Source: Cytophagales bacterium (GTDB lineage: Bacteria > Bacteroidota > Bacteroidia > Cytophagales > Spirosomataceae). Taken from it: a DNA stretch of 64,000 nt. The notes below the pieces were generated by a model that made no database searches, was not told the DNA's origin, and saw only the letters and a program-made list of their open reading frames with translations. The stretch's first letter is position 1, and the number at the start of each line of letters is the position of its first letter. This document shows positions 24,919 to 33,756 of the stretch, one piece after another. The stretch lies in assembly GCA_004292855.1 (NCBI GenBank), contig RDXN01000040.1, positions 55,924 through 119,923 of the forward strand. The letters run 5' to 3'. Both the position numbers and the translations under genes were made by a program.

Positions 24919-26463
24919 ATGAATCAAACGAATCAAAGTTCAGAAGTCCGCGTCCGTTTCGCGCCCAGCCCCACGGGGCCGCTCCACATTGGGGGCGTTA
25001 GAACGGCCCTCTATAATTACTTGTTCGCCCGGAAAATGGGCGGCAAAATGCTTCTACGCATTGAGGACACCGACCAAAATCGGTTCGTGCCCGGTGCGGA
25101 AGACTACATTATCGAAGCTCTTAACTGGGTCGGTATTCAAATCGATGAAGGCCAAAGCGTAGGCGGACCCGATGCCCCTTACCGGCAGTCGGAGCGGAAA
25201 GGAATCTATCAAAAAGAGGCTTTCCGGCTCGTAAACGAAGGAAAAGCTTATTATGCTTTCGATACGCCCGACGAACTCGACGCCATGCGTGCCCGGCTCG
25301 AAGCCGCCAACGCCCCGGCTGCTCAGTACAACGCGATCACGCGGATGCAGATGAAAAACTCGCTCACGCTGCCCCCCGCCGATGTGCAGGCGCGTATGGA
25401 TGCGGGTGAGCCGTATGTGATTCGTTTGAAGACGCCCCACAAGGAAGAAGTTCGGCTTAACGACCTCATTCGCGGGTGGGTAAATGTCCATTCGTCGGCC
25501 ATTGATGATAAGGTGTTGCTCAAGTCCGATGGCTTACCAACCTACCATTTAGCCAACGTGGTCGATGACCATCTGATGAAAATCACCCACGTGATCCGGG
25601 GTGAAGAATGGTTGCCCTCGGCCCCGTTGCACGTGCTGCTGTATCGGTATTTGGGTTGGGAAGATACCATGCCGCAGTTCGCGCACTTGCCCCTGTTGCT
25701 CAAGCCCGAAGGCAACGGCAAACTAAGCAAGCGCGACGCTGATTTGGGCAATTTTCCGGTGTTTCCGCTGCAATGGAATGATAAAGAGACGGGTAATGTG
25801 GCCCGTGGATTCCGCGAAGACGGATACCTGCCTGCTGCCCTCGTGAATTTTCTGGCGTTTTTGGGTTGGAACCCCGGCACCGAGCAGGAACTGTTTTCGA
25901 TGGACGAGTTAATCGAAGCATTTTCTATTGAAAAAATCCAGAAAGGGGGTGCCCGTTTCGACATTGACAAGGCCAAGTGGTTCAACCATCAGTATATCCG
26001 GCAGGTAGCCGATTCTGAGTTGGCCCCTCGAATTCAGATGGATGCCCAGGCCGCCGGGTTCGATTGTTCGTTGGAGAAAGCGGCTAAGATCGCGGCTTTG
26101 CTCAAGGAACGCGTAAATTTTGCGGGCGACATTTTCCCCGAAGCCCGAACCATTTTCTACACCCCCGATACCTACGATGAGACCATTCGGGCGACTAAGT
26201 GGAACGACGACGCCCAACGCGCCGTGGGGGCCTTCCGCGACGCTCTTCGAGCGTACGAAGGTGATTTTGTAGCTGAAAACATCAAGCATACGCTTTCGGA
26301 GGCCATGCAGCAGGCGGGCATCAAGCAGGGCAAAATTATGCAGGCCATGCGGCTCGCCTTGACCGGTTCCGGCACCGGCCCCGATTTGATGCTCACAATG
26401 GAGATTATTGGTCGCGACGAAACGCTCGTCCGGCTCCATCAGGCTCTCGAACGGCTAAACTAA
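24919..26463 (+). CDS. gltX: Glutamate-tRNA ligase
   Basis: Class I aminoacyl-tRNA synthetase of 514 residues charging tRNA-Glu. The HIGH-type motif is HIGG at residues 23-26 in APSPTGPLHIGG, and the KMSKS loop is KLSKRD near residue 268. A C-terminal anticodon-binding domain follows. Whether it is discriminating or not (tRNA-Gln) cannot be decided here. Confidence 0.96.
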   Translation: MNQTNQSSEVRVRFAPSPTGPLHIGGVRTALYNYLFARKMGGKMLLRIEDTDQNRFVPGAEDYIIEALNWVGIQIDEGQSVGGPDAPYRQSERKGIYQKEAFRLVNEGKAYYAFDTPDELDAMRARLEAANAPAAQYNAITRMQMKNSLTLPPADVQARMDAGEPYVIRLKTPHKEEVRLNDLIRGWVNVHSSAIDDKVLLKSDGLPTYHLANVVDDHLMKITHVIRGEEWLPSAPLHVLLYRYLGWEDTMPQFAHLPLLLKPEGNGKLSKRDADLGNFPVFPLQWNDKETGNVARGFREDGYLPAALVNFLAFLGWNPGTEQELFSMDELIEAFSIEKIQKGGARFDIDKAKWFNHQYIRQVADSELAPRIQMDAQAAGFDCSLEKAAKIAALLKERVNFAGDIFPEARTIFYTPDTYDETIRATKWNDDAQRAVGAFRDALRAYEGDFVAENIKHTLSEAMQQAGIKQGKIMQAMRLALTGSGTGPDLMLTMEIIGRDETLVRLHQALERLN

Positions 26464-26593
26464 CCGTTTACACAAACACTTATTGTCCAACGTTTGAGGA
26501 GGCTCTACTTTCGTGGAGAATCCGGGGAAACGTCGGACGTTTTTTGTTCTCACTAGTTAGTATAGCAATACACAACCGAACCGGTAACTAACC

Positions 26594-26881
26594 ATGTCAA
26601 AAAAACGGCCCAATTCCGACGAAAACGAGAAGCCCCGCGTCCACAAAGACCTGGAGGGATTCGATATTCAGATTAACTCGTTTGGCGAGATCACAACGAG
26701 CTACGACATCGACAAGATCAATCAGTTTCTGAACAAGACCGTCGATGACAAAAAACTCCGCCACCGCGATGACCTCAAAACGCTCCGGGGTGAAGACAAA
26801 CCCGCCGAAAAGGAAGCTGACGAGGAAGAGCTAGCTCTTGATGACGAAGCCGATCTGGACGACGACGTAACCAAACGATAG
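26594..26881 (+). CDS. Small acidic conserved protein, unknown function
   Basis: A 95-residue soluble protein. The N-terminal half includes a defined segment (EGFDIQINSFGEITTSYDIDKINQFLNKTV has regular hydrophobic spacing), and the C-terminal third is a highly acidic tail rich in Glu and Asp. I recognise it only as a type seen near housekeeping genes in Cytophagales. It is followed 4 bp later by a DUF2442 gene. Confidence 0.6.
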   Translation: MSKKRPNSDENEKPRVHKDLEGFDIQINSFGEITTSYDIDKINQFLNKTVDDKKLRHRDDLKTLRGEDKPAEKEADEEELALDDEADLDDDVTKR

Positions 26882-26885
26882 TAGT

Positions 26886-27170
26886 ATGAGACCGCAACTT
26901 GTGCATGTCACAGCATTGGAGCGATATAAGTTGGCTTTAGAATTTAGCGATCAGACATCGGGACTTCTGGATGTGTCCAGTCTAGCAGGTAAAGGTGTTT
27001 TTTCGAGCTGGGATGCCGACGATCTATTCTTTCGACCTTACGTTAGTGAGACAGGAGCTATTGCCTGGAATGATGACCTAGACTTAGACCCGTTGAAAGC
27101 TTATCTGACAATTCGCGGGCTGTCTTTCGAGGAATGGATGGTAAATCAGAAGAATCATGCCTCAGATTAG
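26886..27170 (+). CDS. DUF2442 protein, possible antitoxin-like partner
   Basis: A 94-residue protein matching DUF2442 by its pattern: an N-terminal strand pair (LVHVTALERYKLALEFSD), then FFRPYVSETGAIAWNDDLDL and a short helix. It overlaps the following DUF4160 gene by 14 bp. DUF2442/DUF4160 pairs are common neighbours and have been suggested to be toxin-antitoxin-like modules; that is inference here. Confidence 0.8.
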   Translation: MRPQLVHVTALERYKLALEFSDQTSGLLDVSSLAGKGVFSSWDADDLFFRPYVSETGAIAWNDDLDLDPLKAYLTIRGLSFEEWMVNQKNHASD

Positions 27171-27417
27171 TCGCTTTTTCGGCATCATTATCGCCATGTA
27201 TTTTGACGATCATAACCCGCCCCATTTTCACGCTAAATATAATAATGAAGAATGTTTGATTTCGATAACTGAGTTGCGTGTTATTGAGGGCAAAATACCT
27301 TCACGTGCGTTGGGTATGGTGATCGAATGGGCGACGACCCATCAGCAGGAATTAATTAACGATTGGGAGCGGGCGAAATTATTGCAGCCACTTATCCCAA
27401 TTGAACCTCTCAAATAA
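27157..27417 (+). CDS. DUF4160 protein
   Basis: An 86-residue protein with the DUF4160 hallmark MYFDDHNPPHFHAKY near residues 14-28, whose clustered His residues suggest a metal or nucleic-acid binding site. It overlaps DUF2442 by 14 bp, so the two are made together. No catalytic role is known to me. Confidence 0.82.
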   Translation: MPQISRFFGIIIAMYFDDHNPPHFHAKYNNEECLISITELRVIEGKIPSRALGMVIEWATTHQQELINDWERAKLLQPLIPIEPLK

Positions 27418-27432
27418 TCCCCCTAAAACCAA

Positions 27433-28209
27433 ATGTACTCTCACGAGATTGACTACAAGATTATCGGCGAAGATATTCAGATCGTCGAGATTGAACTGGA
27501 CCCCAACGAGACCGTTATTGCTGAGGCCGGTTCGATGCTGTTTATGGAAGATGGTATCCAGTTTGAAACCAAAATGGGCGACGGCTCCCAACCCACGCAG
27601 GGGTTAATGGGCAAGCTGTTACAGGCCGGTTCGCGCCTGATTACGGGCGAGTCGCTGTTCATGACCCACTTCACCAACCGGGCGAGCATCAAGCGCAAGT
27701 TGGCTTTTGCGGCCCCATATCCCGGTACGGTTATGCCGATTAACTTGGCAAACATCTATGGCAACTCGCTGATTGTTCAGAAAGATGGCTTCCTGTGCGC
27801 GGCTATGGGCACCCGAATGAGCATTCACTTTAACCAAAAACTCGGTTCGGGTTTCTTCGGTGGTGAGGGCTTTATCATGCAAAAAATTCAGGGCGACGGC
27901 ATGGCCTTTGTGCATGCCGGGGGCGTGGTAATCGAGCGTCAACTGAACAATGAAACCCTCCGCATCGACACGGGCTGTGTGGTCGCGTTTGAGCCGCAGG
28001 TAAACTTCGATATCCAGCGGTCGGGTGGGCTCAAAAGCATGATTTTTGGCGGTGAAGGCCTGTTTTTGGCTACGTTGAGTGGCACGGGCCGGGTTTGGAT
28101 GCAATCAATGCCCATCTCGAAGCTAGTGCAGCGGTTATCAATCGGTGGTGGGCAGGGTAGTAAAGAAAGCGGCTCCGTGCTGGGGCAACTGGGCGGGTTA
28201 CTGGATTAA
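27433..28209 (+). CDS. AIM24/TIGR00266-family protein
   Basis: A 258-residue beta-rich cytoplasmic protein of the AIM24 family (PF01987). Markers are the early [15 protein letters not shown], the glycine-rich [22 protein letters not shown] and the C-terminal [17 protein letters not shown]. The fold is a tryptophan-RNA-binding-attenuator-like double-stranded beta helix; its cellular role in bacteria is unknown. Confidence 0.88.
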   Translation: MYSHEIDYKIIGEDIQIVEIELDPNETVIAEAGSMLFMEDGIQFETKMGDGSQPTQGLMGKLLQAGSRLITGESLFMTHFTNRASIKRKLAFAAPYPGTVMPINLANIYGNSLIVQKDGFLCAAMGTRMSIHFNQKLGSGFFGGEGFIMQKIQGDGMAFVHAGGVVIERQLNNETLRIDTGCVVAFEPQVNFDIQRSGGLKSMIFGGEGLFLATLSGTGRVWMQSMPISKLVQRLSIGGGQGSKESGSVLGQLGGLLD

Positions 28210-28211
28210 TA

Positions 28212-28343
28212 TCTGAACTATGATTCGTGTGATTTTATGATTTCGCCGATGAGTAGCTACGAATACATTAGAAATTTTTTTGTTGAAACATCTGTTAAAT
28301 GGCATCAGCGAAATCATAAAAATCACACGAATCATAGTTCAGA
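28212..28343. repeat. 35-bp inverted repeat
   Basis: Arms 28212-28246 and 28308-28343 (TCTGAACTATGATTCGTGTG and complement) flank an AT-rich centre with one or two mismatches. The element ends three bases before the next start codon, so its right arm forms the 5' leader of that gene. Confidence 0.85.
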
Positions 28344-28345
28344 CA

Positions 28346-28633
28346 ATGGAAGTCATTTGTATAAACGATAATTTTCCGGCTCCGGTGCTGGCGTTTTACG
28401 CTGAGTTTGGCGTGAAGCACCCGAAGAAGGACCAGCTTTACACAATTCGGATGGTGAAGCGGCATACCCACGGCGAAACGGGTGTGTTGCTCAACGAGAT
28501 ACAGAATCCCGAAGTGCCCGTGAAGCACCCGGTCCTGGGCGAAGTCTGGTTTGAGCCGACCTTCAACATCAACCGGTTTGCCACGCTCATGGGGCAGCCC
28601 GTGAAAGAGGCTGAACTGGAAGCGGTCTCGTAA
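28346..28633 (+). CDS. Conserved hypothetical protein of 95 residues
   Basis: A short soluble protein starting MEVICINDNFP; the open frame upstream is repeat DNA, so 28346 is the better start. It has a charged centre (MVKRHTHGETGVLLNEI) followed by GEVWFEPTFNINRFATL. It resembles small proteins scattered in Bacteroidota, but I know no function. A strong terminator follows. Confidence 0.6.
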   Translation: MEVICINDNFPAPVLAFYAEFGVKHPKKDQLYTIRMVKRHTHGETGVLLNEIQNPEVPVKHPVLGEVWFEPTFNINRFATLMGQPVKEAELEAVS

Positions 28634-28634
28634 C

Positions 28635-28665
28635 AAAAACCCGGCACGAAAATGCCGGGTTTTTT
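28635..28665 (+). terminator. Rho-independent terminator
   Basis: Stem ACCCGGCA/TGCCGGGT with a six-base loop, preceded by A and followed by T tracts, so it can work in both directions. Confidence 0.9.
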
Positions 28666-28681
28666 CGTTCTACTCCCACGT

Positions 28682-29302
28682 ATGAAACAATTGATCGTTG
28701 CCCTGTTGCTGGGCTTGTTGAGTGCTTGCGGTTCGTCGTCGACCAACACCGACGCTGAGTATATTCCTAAACCCAAAGGCTATCCGCGCATCGACCTGCC
28801 ACCCCACCGTTATGTGGCTTTGGAGTCGACACACCCGTACCAATTTGAGGTGAATCAGGTAGCGCGGGTCTTGCCCGATACGTTTGCCCGGTCGGAACCG
28901 CACTGGATTTTTATTCACTACCCAGCCTTCAACGCGAGCGTTCAACTGACCTACAAGCCTATTTTAAATGATCCCAACCGGCTCAAGGCCATGTTGCAGG
29001 ACTCGTATAAACTGGCTGGTAAACACAAGATTAAGGCTACGGCTATCCGCGAGCAGGTGCAACGACTCCCGTCGGGGCTATACGCCAACGTGATTGAGTT
29101 GGAAGGCGAGGTGCCAAGTCAGGTGCAGTTTATCACGACCGACACCACCCGACATTTTTTGCGGGGTGCGCTCTACTTCAATACCGCCATCGCCAACGAC
29201 TCGCTGGCCCCTGTGATTCAATACGTTAAAGACGATATTCGCCATTTGTTGAACACGCTGAAATGGCGCAAACCAGCCACGGTAGTTATTCCACAGAGCT
29301 AA
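28682..29302 (+). CDS. gldD: Gliding motility lipoprotein GldD
   Basis: Envelope lipoprotein of 206 residues required for gliding and type IX secretion in Flavobacterium. The lipobox LSAC places the lipidated Cys at residue 16. The family marker PKPKGYPRIDLPPHRY follows at about 28-43, and the conserved HWIFIHYPAFNA lies mid-protein. The start at 28682 is chosen because it begins the basic n-region; the ATG at 28652 lies in the terminator. The 3' end overlaps the convergent monooxygenase gene by 17 bp. No other gld gene is next to it. Confidence 0.9.
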   Translation: MKQLIVALLLGLLSACGSSSTNTDAEYIPKPKGYPRIDLPPHRYVALESTHPYQFEVNQVARVLPDTFARSEPHWIFIHYPAFNASVQLTYKPILNDPNRLKAMLQDSYKLAGKHKIKATAIREQVQRLPSGLYANVIELEGEVPSQVQFITTDTTRHFLRGALYFNTAIANDSLAPVIQYVKDDIRHLLNTLKWRKPATVVIPQS

Positions 29303-30779
29303 CCTCGCCCACCCGCTGCCGAATTATATAATCCTGAGCATCCACCCGCCGGGTTATTTTTCGGTAATCTGAGTTGAGTGCGGGCCAAATGGTCGTGTTA
29401 CGCCCGGCCCCGTTCATGTACCAACTCTGACACCCCGACGACCAAACCGTGCCGACGAGCCGTTTTTGTAGGTCGTCGTTGTAGGCCTGTTGCACGTCGG
29501 GCTTCACATCGAGGTAGGCCCCCTCGCCCGATTCCTTGAGAAGACGCAGGTAGTCGATCAGGTAATTCACCTGCGACTCAATCATGTGAACCACTGAGTT
29601 ATGCCCCAGGCCAGTGTTTGGCCCAAGCAAAAACAACAGGTTGGGGTAGCCCGCCGTGGTGATGCCCTTGTAGGCTTCGGCCCCGGTTTTGAGCCATTGC
29701 TCGAACAGGTTGTGCCCGTTGAGACCCGTTATTTGCAGGTCGCAGATGATGTCGGCCACCACAAAACCAGTGCTGAAAATGATGACGTCGACGGGCCGTT
29801 CGGTGCCCTCGTTGGTGACGATGCCCGTGGGCGAGAGTTCGGTGATGCGGTCGGTAACAAGGTCGACGTTGGGGCGGGCAAGGGCAGGGTAATAGTCGTC
29901 GGAGACCAGAATCCGCTTGCAGCCGATCTTGTAATTGGGCGTGGCTTTTTGGCGAAGTTCGGGGTCGCTGATGGCCGCTTCGAGGTGTTTGCGCGATTGG
30001 TAGGTGGCTAGTTTGTTGAGCGTGTTGTTGCCGGTGAATGCCAGCCCGAACAACTCATTAACGCCGTAAATAAACTCCCGGTGGGCTTTTTGGAAGCCGG
30101 GGAATCGTTTGTATATCCCTTGCCAGGTTGACGAATAAGAGCTATTCATCCGGGGCGTCACGTAGGGAGCCGTGCGCTGAAATACATAGAGTTGACTCGC
30201 TAGTTTGGCCACCTCCGGCACAATCTGAATGGCACTCGCCCCCGTACCAACCACGGCTACCCGCTTGCCCCGCAAATCGACGGAGTGATCCCAGTTGGCC
30301 GAGTGAAACGTTTTGCCCGTAAATACATCAAAACCCTTCAGTTTTGGTACACTGGGCCGGTTCAGGGGACCAGTGGCACCCACTACAACCCGCGCCGTGA
30401 GCACGTTGCCCGCCCGGTCGGTGATTCGCCAGCAGGCCTGATCCTCCAAAAATTCGGTGCGAATGATCTCCGTGTTGTAGCGAATATGGGGGCGTAGGTT
30501 GTAACGCTCCACACAGTTTTTGAGGTAGCCCAGAATTTCGGGTTGGGGCGAGTACTTCTGCGACCAATGGGGGTTAGGTGCAAACGAAAACGAGTACAGG
30601 TGTGAGGGCACATCGCAGGCACACCCCGGATAGGTGTTTTCGCGCCAGGTACCGCCAACCTCATCGGCACGCTCAAAGACCACAAACGAATGTTGCCCGG
30701 TTTGTAGCAACCGAATGGCGGCACCTAGTCCGGCAAATCCGGCCCCGATAATGGCTACATCAACGTCTGGTTTGTGCAT
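29286..30779 (-). CDS. Baeyer-Villiger-type flavin monooxygenase
   Basis: FAD/NADPH oxygenase of 497 residues, likely converting ketones to esters or lactones. GAGFAGLG (near residue 11) is the first Rossmann motif. The Baeyer-Villiger fingerprint FxGxxxHxxxWD is met by FTGKTFHSANWD, and the second nucleotide site GTGASAIQ follows. The start at 30779 puts the FAD motif at the usual distance. It is divergent from gcvH and has no clear metabolic partner. Confidence 0.88.
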   Translation of the reverse strand: MHKPDVDVAIIGAGFAGLGAAIRLLQTGQHSFVVFERADEVGGTWRENTYPGCACDVPSHLYSFSFAPNPHWSQKYSPQPEILGYLKNCVERYNLRPHIRYNTEIIRTEFLEDQACWRITDRAGNVLTARVVVGATGPLNRPSVPKLKGFDVFTGKTFHSANWDHSVDLRGKRVAVVGTGASAIQIVPEVAKLASQLYVFQRTAPYVTPRMNSSYSSTWQGIYKRFPGFQKAHREFIYGVNELFGLAFTGNNTLNKLATYQSRKHLEAAISDPELRQKATPNYKIGCKRILVSDDYYPALARPNVDLVTDRITELSPTGIVTNEGTERPVDVIIFSTGFVVADIICDLQITGLNGHNLFEQWLKTGAEAYKGITTAGYPNLLFLLGPNTGLGHNSVVHMIESQVNYLIDYLRLLKESGEGAYLDVKPDVQQAYNDDLQKRLVGTVWSSGCQSWYMNGAGRNTTIWPALNSDYRKITRRVDAQDYIIRQRVGEVSSVE

Positions 30780-30925
30780 GAGGGTAATGGTTATGACGTG
30801 TTTGGGTAAAGATTGAACGGCTTGTACGAAGTTACGCCAACTTTGTAGCATACCAAATGCCGATTGCTCCGTTTGCAAATCCCGCCCGCCGTGCCGTATT
30901 TTGTGGGGCAAACATCGACCAATCA

Positions 30926-31309
30926 ATGAACTTCCCGCAGGAACTCAAATACACGCAAGACCACGAGTGGGTTAAACTGGAAGCCGACGGCACGGCAATC
31001 ATCGGCATCAGCGATTTTGCCCAGCACGAACTCGGCGATATAGTATATGTCGACATCAATACCGTGGGGCAAACGCTCGCTAAAGGCGATGTATTTGGCT
31101 CGGTGGAGGCTGTCAAAACGGTATCGGATCTGTTTATGCCCATTGACGGGGAGGTGTTAGAAGTGAACACCGAGATCGAGAAATCGCCTGAATTAGTCAA
31201 CAATGAACCCTACGAGCGGGGCTGGATTGTGAAGGTGAAACCAACTGATGCTGCTCAGAACGACGACTTGCTGAGCAAGGAGGCCTACACCGAGTTGATC
31301 GGGCAATAG
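30926..31309 (+). CDS. gcvH: Glycine cleavage system H protein
   Basis: Lipoylated carrier of the glycine cleavage complex, 127 residues. Lys64 in [11 protein letters not shown] is the lipoyl attachment site, and [10 protein letters not shown] near the N terminus is the family signature. The start at 30926 is the usual one; the longer frame runs into promoter DNA. The gcvP and gcvT genes are not in the window. A terminator-like hairpin follows. Confidence 0.96.
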   Translation: MNFPQELKYTQDHEWVKLEADGTAIIGISDFAQHELGDIVYVDINTVGQTLAKGDVFGSVEAVKTVSDLFMPIDGEVLEVNTEIEKSPELVNNEPYERGWIVKVKPTDAAQNDDLLSKEAYTELIGQ

Positions 31310-31331
31310 CCTTTCATTTTACGATTCTTAG

Positions 31332-31354
31332 AGGCTCCGGTTGGGGCCTTTTTT
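31332..31354 (+). terminator. Terminator between gcvH and the PyrC-like gene
   Basis: Stem AGGCTCC/GGGGCCT with a GGTT loop and a T run, ending only 6 bp before the next ATG. Confidence 0.75.
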
Positions 31355-31360
31355 GTGACT

Positions 31361-32635
31361 ATGCATATTCTTCTTCGTTCTGCCCATATCATCGACGCGC
31401 AGTCGCCCCTGAACGGGCTGGTGCGCGACGTGTTGATCGAGAATGGACTTATCCGCCAAATTGCCGAAGCTATCTACGCCCCCCATGGGTGTCAGATTGT
31501 GGAGTTTGATAATCTGCACGTGTCGCCGGGTTGGTTCGACCTGCGCGTGTCGGCGGGCGACCCCGGCCTGGAACACAAGGAAACGCTGACGAGTGCGTGT
31601 CGGGCCGCCCTTGCCGGGGGCTTCACCGATATGGCCGTGTTGCCCAACACCCAGCCCGTTATCGACTCCAAAGACACCCTCGGCTACGTGCAGCGCATGG
31701 CCGATGGGCAACCCGTGGCCGTACATCCTATTGCAGCCATCACGAAAGGGGCAAAAGGCACAGATTTCGCCGATATGATTGATCTACATCATGCCGGAGC
31801 CATCGCTTTCTCCGACGGCGACCACCCCCTGCAATCGGCTGATCTGCTGCTCAAAACCCTACAGTATCTGGGGCCAATGGGTGCTCTGCTCATGAACCGC
31901 CCCGAAGAAACTGGCCTTACCCGCTTCGGACAAATGCACGAGGGCGTTCAAAGCACCCTGTTGGGCCTAAAAGGGATGCCCGCTATGGCCGAAGAGATCA
32001 TGATCGAACGTGATTTGCGGTTGTTGGCGTATGTGTCGGATCGCTCTTCCCTCCCTTTGCTCCACTTCTCCTGCCTGTCGTCGGGGAAATCCGTCGAACT
32101 GATTCGGGCCGCCAAAGAGCGGGGAATGCCCGTTAGCTGCGACGTGGCGGCACACCAACTCGCCTACGATGATACAGCCCTGGCGCAGTTCGACACAAAT
32201 CTGAAAGTAAACCCGCCGTTCCGGTCCCGCGCCGACGTAGCTGCGTTGTGGGCCGGCCTGGCCGATGGCACTATCGACGCTATTGTGTCGGACCATAGCC
32301 CGCAGGACGACGAGAGCAAACAAATCGAGTTCGATCAGGCTGAGTTTGGCATGATTGGGCTGGAAACGGCATTCAGTGTGGCCGCGACACACAACCCCGG
32401 CCTCCCGCTGTCGCAACTTGTTTCGGCTCTCACCACCCGGCCACGCCACATTCTGCGGTTGCCCGCTCTGACCGTTGCCGAGGGTCAACCCGCCACATTA
32501 ACCCTGTTCGACCCTGCCGCCGAGTGGACGTTTGCCAAGACGGCTTCACGCTCGAAAAACTCGCCGTTTTTGGGCCAAACCTTAACGGGCAAGGTCTTGG
32601 GAACACTCCGCGCCGGGCATTTGTATTCTGTATAA
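31361..32635 (+). CDS. Dihydroorotase-like protein lacking the HxH metal site
   Basis: Amidohydrolase-fold protein of 424 residues, aligned over its length with PyrC. The first metal motif, normally DxHxH, reads D60-L-R-V-S, so both His ligands are gone. In the second half HFSCLSSG, DVAAHQL and VSDHSPQDD are retained. This matches non-catalytic PyrC-type proteins that in other bacteria support aspartate transcarbamoylase. A catalytic PyrC would then be elsewhere in the genome. The start is at the ATG at 31361; a GTG two codons upstream is possible. Confidence 0.85.
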   Translation: MHILLRSAHIIDAQSPLNGLVRDVLIENGLIRQIAEAIYAPHGCQIVEFDNLHVSPGWFDLRVSAGDPGLEHKETLTSACRAALAGGFTDMAVLPNTQPVIDSKDTLGYVQRMADGQPVAVHPIAAITKGAKGTDFADMIDLHHAGAIAFSDGDHPLQSADLLLKTLQYLGPMGALLMNRPEETGLTRFGQMHEGVQSTLLGLKGMPAMAEEIMIERDLRLLAYVSDRSSLPLLHFSCLSSGKSVELIRAAKERGMPVSCDVAAHQLAYDDTALAQFDTNLKVNPPFRSRADVAALWAGLADGTIDAIVSDHSPQDDESKQIEFDQAEFGMIGLETAFSVAATHNPGLPLSQLVSALTTRPRHILRLPALTVAEGQPATLTLFDPAAEWTFAKTASRSKNSPFLGQTLTGKVLGTLRAGHLYSV

Positions 32636-32659
32636 CTGGGCTGTCTACTCGCCAACACA

Positions 32660-33223
32660 TTGAAATCACAAACCTCATTTTTCTCGCATCCGCTGCTCCG
32701 GGTTCCGCTCATTGCCGGGGCCTCGGTTGGTATGTTGGTTATTATTTACTTCCTGTCTCTCTACGCGTTCGGCGTTAAGTCGGTGCTGTATGTGCGGACC
32801 ATGCGGCCACTCGATTTTGGGTTTTACCTGATCGGTATGATTGCCACGATCTGGTATTACCGAAAGCACGTAAAAGGCGGTATGTTGCACCTGTGGGAGG
32901 GGCTAACCATCTGCTACGTGATCAATACGGTTGCCGCTCTGCTCACGGGCTGGTTTCTGTTGTTGTTTGTTACGCAGATTGACCCCAGCACATTTACGCA
33001 GTACATTGCCGACCTGAAAGCGTTTCAGATAAGCGACAAAGCGGCTTTTGTGAAGCAGTTTAACGAGGAAGCCTTCAATCAGCAACTGGCCAAAACCGAG
33101 GCCACTCGCCCCGCCGACCTGATCTGGGACGAATTGCTCAAAAAGAGCCTGATGACGGTGTTTCCGGCTCTCATAATCTCTCTCATTTTCCGCAAGCAAG
33201 ACTACAGCGTAATTAACCCTTAA
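32660..33223 (+). CDS. DUF4199 membrane protein, first copy
   Basis: A 187-residue inner-membrane protein with about four hydrophobic segments and a helical loop between the third and fourth, the DUF4199 layout. The start is a TTG at 32660, giving MKSQTSFFSHPLLRVP; the next ATG would remove part of the first helix. Its stop overlaps the start of the second copy (TAATG). Function unknown. Confidence 0.8.
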   Translation: MKSQTSFFSHPLLRVPLIAGASVGMLVIIYFLSLYAFGVKSVLYVRTMRPLDFGFYLIGMIATIWYYRKHVKGGMLHLWEGLTICYVINTVAALLTGWFLLLFVTQIDPSTFTQYIADLKAFQISDKAAFVKQFNEEAFNQQLAKTEATRPADLIWDELLKKSLMTVFPALIISLIFRKQDYSVINP

Positions 33224-33756
33224 TGGAACCATCACCCGCTCGCATTGCCCTCAAATGGGGCTTACTAACCGCTTTGGTTAAGATTCTGATGACCTCTATT
33301 CGCTATGCAATGGGGGAGTTTTTTAGTTTAAAGTTTCCTTTTCTGACCCTCGTTATTGTAACAGTGGGTCTGGTTTTGGCCCTGCGCGAACTCCGGGCAC
33401 AAAACGGCGGCTTCATGTCCTTTGGCGAAGGAATAAGTCTGGCCTTATTGATGTTCGCCATTGTCGGTTTGCTCAATACGACCTACACTATGGTGTACAA
33501 CACGCTGGTGAACCCCAACGCGTTTAGTCAGGAGTTCGCACAAATGCGCGAATTTTTTGAGAGCTACAACCTGCCCGACGAGCAAATGGAGCAAATGAAC
33601 GAGCAGTTTGATGCTGTTGCCGATGCACAAAAACAGAAGGGTGTAAGCGGTAGTACATTTATAGGCGGAATTCTGGGTTGGATATTTATTGGCTTCCTGT
33701 TATCGTTACCAGTAAGCGGTATCATGAGCCGTAAAAAAACAGATCCGTTTGCCTGA
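33223..33756 (+). CDS. DUF4199 membrane protein, second copy
   Basis: A 177-residue paralogue of the preceding gene with the same four-helix layout and a Met/Glu/Gln-rich loop (YNLPDEQMEQMNEQFDAV). It is coupled by overlaps to the first copy and, through TGATG, to gldF. The strict coupling suggests that the two DUF4199 proteins and the ABC permease act together. Confidence 0.82.
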   Translation: MEPSPARIALKWGLLTALVKILMTSIRYAMGEFFSLKFPFLTLVIVTVGLVLALRELRAQNGGFMSFGEGISLALLMFAIVGLLNTTYTMVYNTLVNPNAFSQEFAQMREFFESYNLPDEQMEQMNEQFDAVADAQKQKGVSGSTFIGGILGWIFIGFLLSLPVSGIMSRKKTDPFA

